Positions 1 through 6,019 of a stretch of 13,418 bases of DNA are shown here, piece after piece. The notes beneath the pieces were generated by a model. The model worked only from the letters and a program-made list of their open reading frames with translations. It did not search any database and was not told where the DNA came from. A program made the position numbers and the translations under genes. How positions within the stretch are numbered: position 1 is the first letter of the stretch; each line of letters starts with the position of its first letter. Source of the stretch: an uncultured Eubacteriales bacterium (GTDB lineage Bacteria > Bacillota > Clostridia > Oscillospirales > Acutalibacteraceae); contig CAKSQT010000049.1 in assembly GCA_934486755.1 (NCBI GenBank), positions 1 through 13,418 of the forward strand, read 5' to 3'.

Positions 1-341
<341 letters not shown>

Positions 342-387
342 ATTTTTTCGTTCCTCTTCGTCTTCCTCTTACTTGTTCAGTTTTCAG

Positions 388-402
388 GGTGTGAGTAACA
401 CC
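388..402 (+). other. Small hairpin downstream of 23S rRNA
   Basis: GGTGT/ACACC form a 5-bp stem around GAGTA. It sits between the 23S end and the operon terminator and may belong to the precursor-rRNA trailer. No function can be assigned beyond that position. Confidence 0.35.
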
Positions 403-409
403 GAAATTA

Positions 410-437
410 AAGCAATCGCAAACGCGGTTGCTTTTTT
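410..437 (+). terminator. Rho-independent terminator of the rRNA operon
   Basis: A 10-bp stem (410-419 paired with 424-433, one G-T wobble) closes an AAAC tetraloop and runs into six T residues (432-437). It is the first strong intrinsic terminator after the 23S gene. It ends the rRNA operon without an intervening 5S gene. Confidence 0.85.
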
Positions 438-529
438 GGTTTTTGCTGATTTTCAGCCGACGGGTTTAGTCGGTCTCAAAATCAATATACATTATTATAT
501 ATTGTGCAAACGCACTTTATATATCGGCA
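438..529 (+). other. AT-rich gap between rRNA terminator and yjdF leader
   Basis: No gene is seen. There is a CCGAC/GTCGG hairpin at 457-473 and a small GTGC-AAAC-GCAC inverted repeat at 504-515. Several TATA-like hexamers (for example TATTAT at 493-498 and TTATAT at 517-522) could serve as the -10 of a promoter for the downstream yjdF unit. None has a convincing -35 at proper spacing, so no promoter is called. Confidence 0.4.
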
Positions 530-534
530 GGATA

Positions 535-660
535 AAAACGCAATGTGCGCCGTCGGGCGCATTAGAGTCGGTAGGTAGCCCGACCGTCCGAATTTTGTAT
601 TTGGGTAAGTAACCTTCCCCTCCGGGTTGTCCGTTCCTGTAAATTTTATTTTCAGGAGGG
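535..660 (+). promoter_or_regulatory. Candidate yjdF-motif riboswitch (azaaromatic-binding RNA class)
   Basis: The leader of the yjdF-type gene is long and structured. One hairpin is TGCGCC-GTCG-GGCGCA (546-561), another is GTCGG/CCGAC (567-584), and a third is CCGAAT/ATTTGG (588-604). A last hairpin at 636-656 takes in the first bases of the Shine-Dalgarno. Known: genes of this family in Firmicutes often lie under the yjdF-motif RNA, reported to bind planar azaaromatic compounds. The assignment rests on gene context plus visible helices. I did not run a covariance model, and the 5' boundary is approximate. Confidence 0.68.
636..660 (+). promoter_or_regulatory. Shine-Dalgarno of yjdF inside a hairpin
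   Basis: AGGAGGG at 654-660 is a strong ribosome binding site 7 nt before the ATG. Its first three bases belong to a hairpin: CCTG (636-639) pairs with CAGG (653-656), and AAAT (641-644) pairs with ATTT (648-651) across a T-T mismatch. This would allow translational control by the upstream RNA, which is an inference. Confidence 0.5.
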
Positions 661-667
661 TTTCGTT

Positions 668-1084
668 ATGGACGAAAGCAAAGCACAGCTGACGGTATAT
701 TTTGAGAATCCGTTTTGGGTCGGTGTTTTTGAGCGTATAACGGACAATAAGCTGTCTGTTTGCAAAATTACATTCGGGACAGAACCAAAGGACTTCGAAG
801 TGTGGAAATTTATTCTTAAAGAATACTGTCGGTTGAAATTCAGTCCGTCTGTTGACGCGGTTGTGAAGAATATCGCCAAAAATCCCAAGCGTTTGCAACG
901 GGAACTGCGGAAACAGCTCGCAAGCGTCGGAATAGGTACAAAATCCCAACAGGCATTGCAGTTGCAACGGGAAGAAAGCAAGCTGATTCGCAAAACAATC
1001 GGCAGGGAGCGGCGCAACGCAGAAAAAGAACGGCGTTTCAACCTAAGACAACAGAAACGAAAAGAAAAACACAGGGGCAGATGA
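668..1084 (+). CDS. yjdF: YjdF-family protein (DUF2992)
   Basis: The product is a 138-residue soluble basic protein. The N-terminal half has the family pattern LTVYFENPFWVGVFER and LSVCKITFGTEPKD, followed by a conserved stretch around NPKRLQRELRKQL and GIGTKSQQALQLQ. The C-terminal third is a very charged Arg/Lys/Glu helix ending in KRKEKHRGR. Length and order match Bacillus YjdF relatives as I remember them. The biochemical role of the family is not established. The riboswitch that usually controls it senses azaaromatics, so a part in handling such compounds is often inferred. The start is fixed by AGGAGGG at 654-660. The gene stands alone, with its own leader upstream and a strong terminator 6 nt after its stop codon. 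The charged tail could bind nucleic acid, which is speculative. Confidence 0.92.
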   Translation: MDESKAQLTVYFENPFWVGVFERITDNKLSVCKITFGTEPKDFEVWKFILKEYCRLKFSPSVDAVVKNIAKNPKRLQRELRKQLASVGIGTKSQQALQLQREESKLIRKTIGRERRNAEKERRFNLRQQKRKEKHRGR

Positions 1085-1089
1085 CCCTG

Positions 1090-1136
1090 ACAAAAGGCAC
1101 CGAAAACATTTGGCTTTCGGTGCCTTTTGTGTTTTT
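1090..1136 (+). terminator. Rho-independent terminator after yjdF
   Basis: A perfect 16-bp stem (1090-1105 paired with 1115-1130, core AAGGCACCGAAA) closes a 9-nt loop and is followed by GTTTTTAT. It starts 6 nt after the yjdF stop codon. Confidence 0.93.
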
Positions 1137-1154
1137 ATAAGATAACTAATTCGT

Positions 1155-1174
1155 CACAGTGAAATGTGATATAT
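1155..1174. repeat. Short inverted repeat TCACA/TGTGA
   Basis: TCACA and TGTGA face each other across 6 nt just after the yjdF terminator. It could be an operator half-site pair or chance. Nothing nearby links it to a gene. Confidence 0.25.
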
Positions 1175-1225
1175 ATAGCGCACGGTTATTTTGCTGTTGT
1201 GTTTGGACGGTGGCTTTAAAAAATT

Positions 1226-1290
1226 CTCTCCCTCAGTCTTTTGCTGCACAAAATCCAGCTCCCTCGTCAGAGGGCGCCGCGGGTTTGGCA
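1226..1290. repeat. Degenerate intergenic palindromic repeat (CTCCCTCAGTC...CAGAGGG type)
   Basis: The stretch holds CTCCCTCAGTC, a spacer, then CAGCTCCCTCGTCAGAGGG. It contains a CCCTC-GTCA-GAGGG hairpin (1261-1274). I recognise this as similar to short intergenic repeats common in gut Clostridia genomes, here decayed. It separates the yjdF unit from the recombinase module. The family assignment is from memory. Confidence 0.45.
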
Positions 1291-1297
1291 ATTCGGT

Positions 1298-1322
1298 GCT
1301 CGTTTGCAAACGGCGGGCGAGC
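1298..1322. repeat. Nested palindromes upstream of the recombinase
   Basis: CGTTTGCAAACG at 1301-1312 is a perfect 12-bp palindrome. It sits within an outer GCTCG (1298-1302) and CGAGC (1318-1322) pair. It lies 15 bp upstream of the -35 of the recombinase promoter, so it could be an operator or an accessory site. The role is unproven. Confidence 0.35.
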
Positions 1323-1336
1323 AAAAACACAGCGTG

Positions 1337-1365
1337 TTCAATAAATATATACCTTCGTGTAGAAT
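1337..1365 (+). promoter_or_regulatory. Sigma-A-type promoter of the serine recombinase gene
   Basis: TTCAAT (1337-1342), a 17-bp spacer and TAGAAT (1360-1365) make a good vegetative promoter. The transcript would start near 1372, only about 15 nt before the ATG. That is just enough for the GGAGG ribosome binding site at 1375-1379. Confidence 0.6.
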
Positions 1366-1387
1366 GTAAAAAACGGAGGTTGTAAAT

Positions 1388-1990
1388 ATGAAGATTTACG
1401 GGTATGTTCGAGTGTCGAGTATCGACCAAAACGAAGACAGACAAATGGTTGAAATGGAGCAACGCAAAGTCGCGAAAGGCAACATTTATGTCGATAAGCA
1501 ATCGGGCAAGGATTTTGAACGGCCGCAGTATAAGAAAATGATAAAAAAACTGAAAAGCGGAGATTTACTCTACATACTGAGCATTGACCGCTTAGGCAGG
1601 AACTATGAGGACGTCCAAAAACAGTGGCGGATACTGACAAAGGAAATAGGCGTTGATATTTGCGTTATTGATATGCCGCTTTTGGATACCCGCAACGGCA
1701 AGGATCTGATGGGTACTTTTATAGCGGACTTGGTTTTGCAGATTCTTTCCTTTGTGGCGCAAAGCGAGCGTGAAAATATTAAAAAACGTCAGGCGCAGGG
1801 CATTGCCGCCGCACAGAAAAAGGGTATAAAATTCGGCAGACCCGAAAAGGAACTGCCGTTGGATTTTAAAGAAGTGGTTAAACGGTGGGAAAATAAGACG
1901 ATTTCCACCGACACAGCGCTTAAACTGTGCGGTTTCGGCAAAAGCACATTCTACCGCCGCCGAATAGAACTGAAATCCAACCAAAAATAA
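1388..1990 (+). CDS. Serine recombinase (resolvase/DNA invertase family)
   Basis: This 200-residue protein has the size and layout of small serine recombinases such as Hin and the gamma-delta resolvase. The N-terminal catalytic domain opens MKIYGYVRVSS, placing nucleophile Ser10 and Arg8 as in the family. The active-site arginine region is SIDRLGRN (Arg68, Arg71). The long oligomerisation helix runs about 103-137 and includes SERENIKKRQAQG. A linker (FGRPEK, about 149-154) leads to a C-terminal helix-turn-helix (about 172-192, TALKLCGFGKSTFYRRR). Such enzymes cut at the centre of a short inverted-repeat site with a 2-bp overlap and exchange strands by rotation. All key residues appear intact. 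Start: GGAGG at 1375-1379, 8 nt before the ATG. Immediately downstream are two inverted copies of a quasi-palindromic site, so I favour a dedicated promoter invertase. A resolvase of a lost element is the alternative. Confidence 0.9.
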   Translation: MKIYGYVRVSSIDQNEDRQMVEMEQRKVAKGNIYVDKQSGKDFERPQYKKMIKKLKSGDLLYILSIDRLGRNYEDVQKQWRILTKEIGVDICVIDMPLLDTRNGKDLMGTFIADLVLQILSFVAQSERENIKKRQAQGIAAAQKKGIKFGRPEKELPLDFKEVVKRWENKTISTDTALKLCGFGKSTFYRRRIELKSNQK

Positions 1991-2027
1991 TAAAAGGAGT
2001 TCAAAAAGTGTACTTTTTGAACTCCTT
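1978..2027 (-). terminator. Leftward terminator formed by the left inversion site
   Basis: The hairpin 1994-2009 / 2012-2027 is perfect for 16 bp, although the innermost pairs cannot close a 2-nt loop. On the minus strand it is followed by TTTTATTATTTTT, which makes an intrinsic terminator for leftward transcription. On the plus strand the hairpin is followed by AACCGTTAA with no T tract. It is therefore a poor terminator for the recombinase gene. It would stop transcripts from the leftward promoter inside the segment before they run antisense into the recombinase. Confidence 0.6.
2000..2019 (+). repeat. Left inverted site of candidate invertible segment
   Basis: This site is TTCAAAAA-GT-GT-ACTTTTTG and lies inside a larger perfect palindrome spanning 1994-2027 whose centre is the dinucleotide GT (2010-2011). 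Symmetric arms around a non-palindromic 2-bp centre are what crossover sites of serine invertases look like. It starts 10 nt after the recombinase stop codon. Confidence 0.7.
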
Positions 2028-2037
2028 AACCGTTAAG
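2025..2037. promoter_or_regulatory. Palindrome next to the invertible promoter start site
   Basis: CTTAAC-C-GTTAAG lies 4 bp beyond the -10 box of the leftward promoter, over the expected transcription start. It would travel with the promoter on inversion. The position suits a repressor operator, but no regulator is identified. Confidence 0.35.
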
Positions 2038-2040
2038 TTA

Positions 2041-2069
2041 ATTTTACCATATATTTATGCAAATTTCAA
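2041..2069 (-). promoter_or_regulatory. Leftward sigma-A-type promoter inside the invertible segment
   Basis: Read on the minus strand this is TTGAAA (2069-2064), a 17-bp AT-rich spacer and TAAAAT (2046-2041). It is the best promoter in the segment. A second, weaker minus-strand candidate is TTGTCA (2125-2120), 18 bp, TAATAA (2101-2096). No rightward promoter of comparable quality is visible, so in this orientation the lipoprotein gene has only weak candidates. Confidence 0.62.
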
Positions 2070-2119
2070 CCGCTTTTTTCCATTTTTATCCTTTTTTATT
2101 ACAACCACAATCTGAAAAA

Positions 2120-2134
2120 TGACAATTTATGTCA
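2120..2134. promoter_or_regulatory. TGACA-N5-TGTCA inverted repeat
   Basis: Perfect 5-bp half sites flank ATTTA. It lies upstream of the leftward promoter and would stay upstream of it after inversion, which suits an activator or accessory-protein site. It partly overlaps the weaker promoter candidate. The function is unknown. Confidence 0.35.
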
Positions 2135-2138
2135 ATAC

Positions 2139-2158
2139 CAAAAAGTACACATTTTGAA
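2139..2158 (-). repeat. Right inverted site of candidate invertible segment
   Basis: The reverse complement matches the left site at 19 of 20 positions; the only difference is A versus T just left of the GTGTAC core. Its outer arms are less symmetric than those of the left site. It ends 18 bp before the lipoprotein ATG, directly upstream of the AAAGGGGA ribosome binding site. Confidence 0.7.
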
Positions 2159-2176
2159 ATTTAAAGGGGAATAAAA

Positions 2177-4537
2177 ATGAAACAAAAAATATTAAAAACA
2201 ATATCCTTACTTCTTGCGGCAATAAATATTTTATCCATTGTATGCGGTTGCGGCAAAAAGACCGTTTCGACGGCGGCAAAAGGGGAACTAAACAGACTTA
2301 AATGGATAGAAATGCTGTCTGATAGTTTCTACATACAGGACAGTAAAACAGAAAAGCCGTATTTTACTGATATTTCAAAAGAAAACGCGCTTTTCGGTAA
2401 AATTCAGCAATGCGTTGATTTGGGAATAATTTCTGCCGAAAAAAAGTTTAATCCGAATGCTTCGGTTTCTTTTAAAGAGGCGGCGCTTAATTGTATAAGC
2501 GCGATAGGGAAAAGCACGGTTTCCGACTATTTGAAAACAGAAAAGGAGCTTAGTGAAAAGGAGCTTTTAAAGTTCGCAAAAGAAAAAATACTGACAGGAA
2601 TTTCAAATGAAAAAAATCTTACGCAGGCAGACGCCGAAAAGGCATTGCAAAATTCAGCAAATTTGATTTTAAATAAGCCGTTATTTGAAAAAGAAAAAAT
2701 TAAACTTGCAAAAGGCGTCATAGATTTACGAAATTCTAAGATAGAATACACCGCCACAACGGCAAATCTGCCCGATGTTAAAAATATTAAAAAGGGTTCA
2801 GTTATAATTCTTCCGTCAAGTTCGGAATATCCCGCTGGTCTTGCAAGAAAGGTGATTTCGATTTCAGGCAACACAGCGGAACTCGGTGAAACAGAAATAA
2901 ACGAAGTTTTTGATGAATTTCGCGTGTCAAAAACAACTGAACTTCAAAGCAGTGATTTTACAGCCGCAGACGGCGTTACGATTGAGGAATATGCACCCAT
3001 TGAAAATTTGAGCCGTACGGAAGACTGCAATTTAACGCCTATGGTGTTAAATCAAAATAACGAGGCTTCTTATACCGCGTTGGGCTCAGGTCCAAAAGCC
3101 GCATTTAATGTCAACCTTAATCTTACAAAGGGCAGATTGTCGGTAGATGAAAAGTGGGGATCGCTTCAAGGCACATATTCAGGCGCAAAATCGCCCGAAA
3201 GTGCTGACGCTTTTAAATTTGACGGCAAAAACCTTTATACAGAAAAGTATAATGCAGGATATGAAATCAAGGGTAAGATAAGTCTTTCCGATATAACCTT
3301 GAATAATGATGTGGATTACAAAAAAATAGCAGGCGTTAAGGTAGGAGTAAACCGTTGCGAAACAAAGGTAAATTTTAAGGCGAGTTTTAGTTTTTCTATA
3401 AAAGGAAAGTTGGACGAAGATATTGACATTCTTACCGCAAATATTCCGATAGGAACAACAGGACTTTCGGTTAAATGTGTGTTTATGCTGTCGGTAGGCG
3501 CAAACGGCGAAATAACCGTAAAGAGCGAAATCAAAAATACAACATCTTATATATTTGAAAAAGGTTTGAAGCAGGTCAACAACACAGATGTAAAAAACAA
3601 AGCAACCTTAACTGGCAATTTGACCGCCAAAGTAGGACCCAAAGCCGTTATAGCCGTTTTGGGATTGGATTTCTTTGATTTTCAGGCTTTGATAGGAATG
3701 GGGGCAAAAGCAAAAATAAGCGCCGAGCAGGGCAGTACCGAAATACCGTGCGTTGATGTTCAGGCGTACGCACCGATTGTTACTCTTAAATTCGCGGGCG
3801 ACAAAAAGACGTTGCTTAACGCATTAGGCTTTTCCGCCGAATGGAAAGTATATGACATTGAAAACGGCTGGAAAAAGTCGAGTGTAGTCAGCACATATCA
3901 TTGGGAAGCAAGAAACGGTTGGGTAGATAAATGCACGCACCCGATAGACGAAGTCAACAGTCAGGGAAATAACAACAGTAATCAGAGCAATAATACAGCG
4001 TCTAACGCTTCAAAAACAGGGAACTATACAAACTCCACAAGCAATAATTCATATAAGCAAAAATCCTCAGAAGAAAATAGTCAAAACAATATTCAAAATT
4101 ACAATATATATGTTGATAATGTAGCAAGTATGCCAAATTATATGGCTTGGATATTTGGAAATGAATTAAACGCAAATGAAAAAATAGATTTTATTAATGT
4201 TATTTCAGTTAAAATCAATGGAAAGGAGTGCAGAATTAGCAATAAATGTTCAGGCAACCAAAATGTCCGAAATGTATTTCAAGAGCGTGATGTGGAAGAA
4301 GGCGATGATACGTATGGATATGTGATAAGGGATTATAATGGAAAAAAGGATGAACCAATAGCGTATGTATACGTTGAAGTGCCAAATGAAATAATTTGCG
4401 CCGCAACAGACAAAACTGACGATGGTTATGATATTTGGAACATAGAATATCTTTTGAACTGTAAAATGGCGAATAAAGAATTTGAACATTTGATAAAACA
4501 AAAATTTATTAGAAACGGATATGGCGGATATGTATAA
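2177..4537 (+). CDS. Large secreted lipoprotein with SLH-like N-terminal modules
   Basis: I do not recognise a named family for the whole 786-residue protein. Residues 1-25 are a lipoprotein signal: a KQKILK basic start, a hydrophobic core and the lipobox-like VCGC, with Cys25 the likely lipidated residue. Residues about 40-112 resemble an S-layer-homology repeat (PYFTDI, a Gly-Ile turn, FNPNASVSFKEA). A second, weaker one follows at about 113-165 (GISNEKNLTQADAEKAL). Residues about 200-590 look beta-rich with alternating polar and hydrophobic strands. Residues 594-642 are a low-complexity Asn/Ser linker. Residues 643-786 form a separate C-terminal domain. AAAGGGGA at 2163-2170 fixes the start. 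The gene lies directly after the candidate invertible promoter, so its expression may be phase-variable. A surface-exposed, cell-wall-associated role is inferred. The coding sequence is clearly more AT-rich than the genes after 5258. Confidence 0.85.
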   Translation: MKQKILKTISLLLAAINILSIVCGCGKKTVSTAAKGELNRLKWIEMLSDSFYIQDSKTEKPYFTDISKENALFGKIQQCVDLGIISAEKKFNPNASVSFKEAALNCISAIGKSTVSDYLKTEKELSEKELLKFAKEKILTGISNEKNLTQADAEKALQNSANLILNKPLFEKEKIKLAKGVIDLRNSKIEYTATTANLPDVKNIKKGSVIILPSSSEYPAGLARKVISISGNTAELGETEINEVFDEFRVSKTTELQSSDFTAADGVTIEEYAPIENLSRTEDCNLTPMVLNQNNEASYTALGSGPKAAFNVNLNLTKGRLSVDEKWGSLQGTYSGAKSPESADAFKFDGKNLYTEKYNAGYEIKGKISLSDITLNNDVDYKKIAGVKVGVNRCETKVNFKASFSFSIKGKLDEDIDILTANIPIGTTGLSVKCVFMLSVGANGEITVKSEIKNTTSYIFEKGLKQVNNTDVKNKATLTGNLTAKVGPKAVIAVLGLDFFDFQALIGMGAKAKISAEQGSTEIPCVDVQAYAPIVTLKFAGDKKTLLNALGFSAEWKVYDIENGWKKSSVVSTYHWEARNGWVDKCTHPIDEVNSQGNNNSNQSNNTASNASKTGNYTNSTSNNSYKQKSSEENSQNNIQNYNIYVDNVASMPNYMAWIFGNELNANEKIDFINVISVKINGKECRISNKCSGNQNVRNVFQERDVEEGDDTYGYVIRDYNGKKDEPIAYVYVEVPNEIICAATDKTDDGYDIWNIEYLLNCKMANKEFEHLIKQKFIRNGYGGYV

Positions 4538-4576
4538 TAGTTAGATATTGCTTAAACGACAGGTAATATTATTTGG

Positions 4577-5143
4577 GTGATTATAGTGAAATACAATATA
4601 GAAATGATTCTTTCCGCCACGGCTATTATAATATCAATAATAGGTTTTATCGCAGGCAGATTTCTTGATTCTTTTCTATACGGACCGAGATGCAGGGTAT
4701 CCGTGTTTTCTGCCGACGGCGGACGGGGAATTGAAATTCAATTTGAAAATGTCGGTTCGAGGATCATGCACGTTAAGCGTATTTCTTATACCATAGAGCA
4801 AAAGCCCTCAAAGTTAAAAAGAGACAAGCGTATCTATCGCACCAATCTTTCTGAATTTTTTTACGGTATTCCCTGTGATACGCGTTCAGAGTCGAGAATT
4901 GCGGAACCTGAATATTTATTTCCGAATTCAAAACATCGGATGATAAGGACAACTTTCGGTTCGCAGGAGGATTTATTGCGGGCTTGGGAAATTATACATA
5001 AAATGACCGTAAAGGTTGAATACTGCGGTTTGCTGCGTCAGTTTGTTCCAACGAAAACAGAATTGAAGATTAATTATGATATTTTTATGGACGCGCTGAA
5101 AAACGGCGACGGGACATTAAGAACGTTAAAAGCGTTCAAATAA
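4577..5143 (+). CDS. Single-pass membrane protein of unknown function
   Basis: This 188-residue protein has one N-terminal membrane helix (about residues 9-33, ILSATAIIISIIGFIAG) and then a soluble part rich in beta-type residues and basic segments. I recognise no family. Translation probably starts at GTG 4577, with AGGT at 4561-4564 as a weak and rather distant ribosome binding site. A GTG at 4586 or the ATG at 4604 are alternatives that keep the membrane helix. It lies 39 nt after the lipoprotein stop codon on the same strand with no terminator between, so the two are probably one transcript and would share the candidate phase-variable promoter. It may act as a membrane partner of the lipoprotein, which is inference from position only. 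Confidence 0.72.
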   Translation: MIIVKYNIEMILSATAIIISIIGFIAGRFLDSFLYGPRCRVSVFSADGGRGIEIQFENVGSRIMHVKRISYTIEQKPSKLKRDKRIYRTNLSEFFYGIPCDTRSESRIAEPEYLFPNSKHRMIRTTFGSQEDLLRAWEIIHKMTVKVEYCGLLRQFVPTKTELKINYDIFMDALKNGDGTLRTLKAFK

Positions 5144-5222
5144 TGCAAACGTTTAAGGTAAATACGGCGAAAACCACGGCGTTTATAATAATAAAGAAAA
5201 AGAGAAAAACGGTATAGACCAC

Positions 5223-5251
5223 ACCCCGACAGATATTAAGGCTGTCGGGGT
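5223..5251. terminator. Shared hairpin terminator between convergent genes
   Basis: A perfect 10-bp GC-rich stem (ACCCCGACAG paired with CTGTCGGGGT) encloses a 9-nt loop. On the plus strand it is followed by GAAATTTTA, a weak T tract. On the minus strand it begins 7 nt after the esterase stop codon. It probably ends both the rightward 4577-5143 transcript and the leftward operon. Confidence 0.6.
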
Positions 5252-5257
5252 GAAATT

Positions 5258-6019
5258 TTAGAGGGATCTTATTTTGTTTATAAATTCCATTATCATATCG
5301 GCGAAGATATATCTGCCGTTTTCGTCCCGTTTATCGAGGTATTCGCAATGGCCTGAATTTTCAACGCATTTGTAAAATACGCGGTTCATATCGGCTCCGC
5401 AATGTTTGAGGGTTGATACCAGCAACCTTGTCTGTTCGTATCGGTTCGGCATATCGTTATCGCTTACTATAATTTCCATCGGAGCGTAGCTTCTGCCGCT
5501 TTCCACGTAGTAAAGCGGTGCGGTTTGGTCGATAATCACGCGGTTGGGCGCCAATCCGCGCTCGCGCAGGACGTTGAAATGCGCGGTGGGCTGCCCCGCG
5601 TCCATAAAATATCCCGATATTTTATCTGAGTCTATTCCGTGAATATCGAGATATTTTTTATCAAAGCAGAGCAGTTGGGTTATGTAACCGCCTGCCGAGC
5701 TTCCGCCCACGAAAAGGTCGGTGCAGCTGCCGTAGTCTGAAATGTTATTATGCACCCAAGCGACTGCCGCCGCGGCGTCCCTTACAAAATCGGGGAATAC
5801 GGCGTAAGGGTAGAGCCGATAGTTCGCGCAGGCAACGGCTATCCCGCCGCTTACGACGTCGCCGATAAACCTCTGCTCATCCTTACTGCCTGATGTTATT
5901 CCGCCGCCGTGAAAATAAACAAACACGGGAAAGTTGTCGGCTTTTTCGGGCAGATATAGGTCTAAGGTTTGGCGTTCGTTGTCGGTCTTACAGTACGGTA
6001 TATTTTCAATCTTTTTCAT
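5258..6019 (-). CDS. Alpha/beta-hydrolase esterase (HGGG/hormone-sensitive-lipase-like)
   Basis: This 253-residue enzyme lacks a signal peptide and is likely cytoplasmic. It shows the oxyanion-hole motif FHGGG (37-40), the nucleophile elbow GGSSAGG with Ser108, a likely acid Asp187 (or Asp189) in IVSDNDMP, and catalytic His224 in SGHCEYL. The NYRLYP segment after the first strands is typical of carboxylesterases acting on small acyl esters. It probably removes acetyl or other acyl groups from sugars or small glycosides; the substrate is not readable from the sequence. It is the last gene of a four-gene leftward operon. Its ATG lies 14 nt inside the preceding gene, with GGAGG (6033-6029) as ribosome binding site. 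Position next to two carbohydrate enzymes suggests deacylation of a sugar taken up or cleaved by the same pathway. Confidence 0.88.
   Translation of the reverse strand: MKKIENIPYCKTDNERQTLDLYLPEKADNFPVFVYFHGGGITSGSKDEQRFIGDVVSGGIAVACANYRLYPYAVFPDFVRDAAAAVAWVHNNISDYGSCTDLFVGGSSAGGYITQLLCFDKKYLDIHGIDSDKISGYFMDAGQPTAHFNVLRERGLAPNRVIIDQTAPLYYVESGRSYAPMEIIVSDNDMPNRYEQTRLLVSTLKHCGADMNRVFYKCVENSGHCEYLDKRDENGRYIFADMIMEFINKIRSL

Larger units (their letters stand above)
2011..2147. mobile_element. Candidate invertible promoter segment (inverton)
   Basis: The segment is bounded by two inverted 20-bp sites agreeing at 19 of 20 positions (2000-2019 and 2139-2158) and lies between a serine recombinase and a lipoprotein gene. 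It holds no gene. It carries a strong leftward promoter at 2041-2069, a 6-1-6 palindrome CTTAAC-C-GTTAAG (2025-2037) next to the expected transcription start, and TGACA-N5-TGTCA (2120-2134) at the far end. Inversion around the GT/AC centres would move the promoter to 2089-2117 facing the lipoprotein, giving a leader of about 53 nt. In this assembly the switch would be OFF for the lipoprotein. Inversion itself is inferred, not observed. Confidence 0.62.

Noticed and set aside
342..410. 5S rRNA gene expected after 23S
   Set aside because: The stretch is too short and has none of the conserved 5S sequence.
482..1041. Two overlapping minus-strand frames of 161 and 129 codons
   Set aside because: They are antisense shadows of the yjdF-type gene, which has a perfect ribosome binding site and a recognisable product.
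1388..1990. Recombinase as part of a transposon or integrated phage
   Set aside because: No transposase, terminal repeats or phage genes are nearby, and the protein is a small 200-residue recombinase rather than a large serine integrase.
1994..2027. Hairpin as the normal rightward terminator of the recombinase gene
   Set aside because: No T tract follows on the plus strand, and the sequence recurs inverted at 2139-2158. It fits a recombination site and a leftward terminator better.
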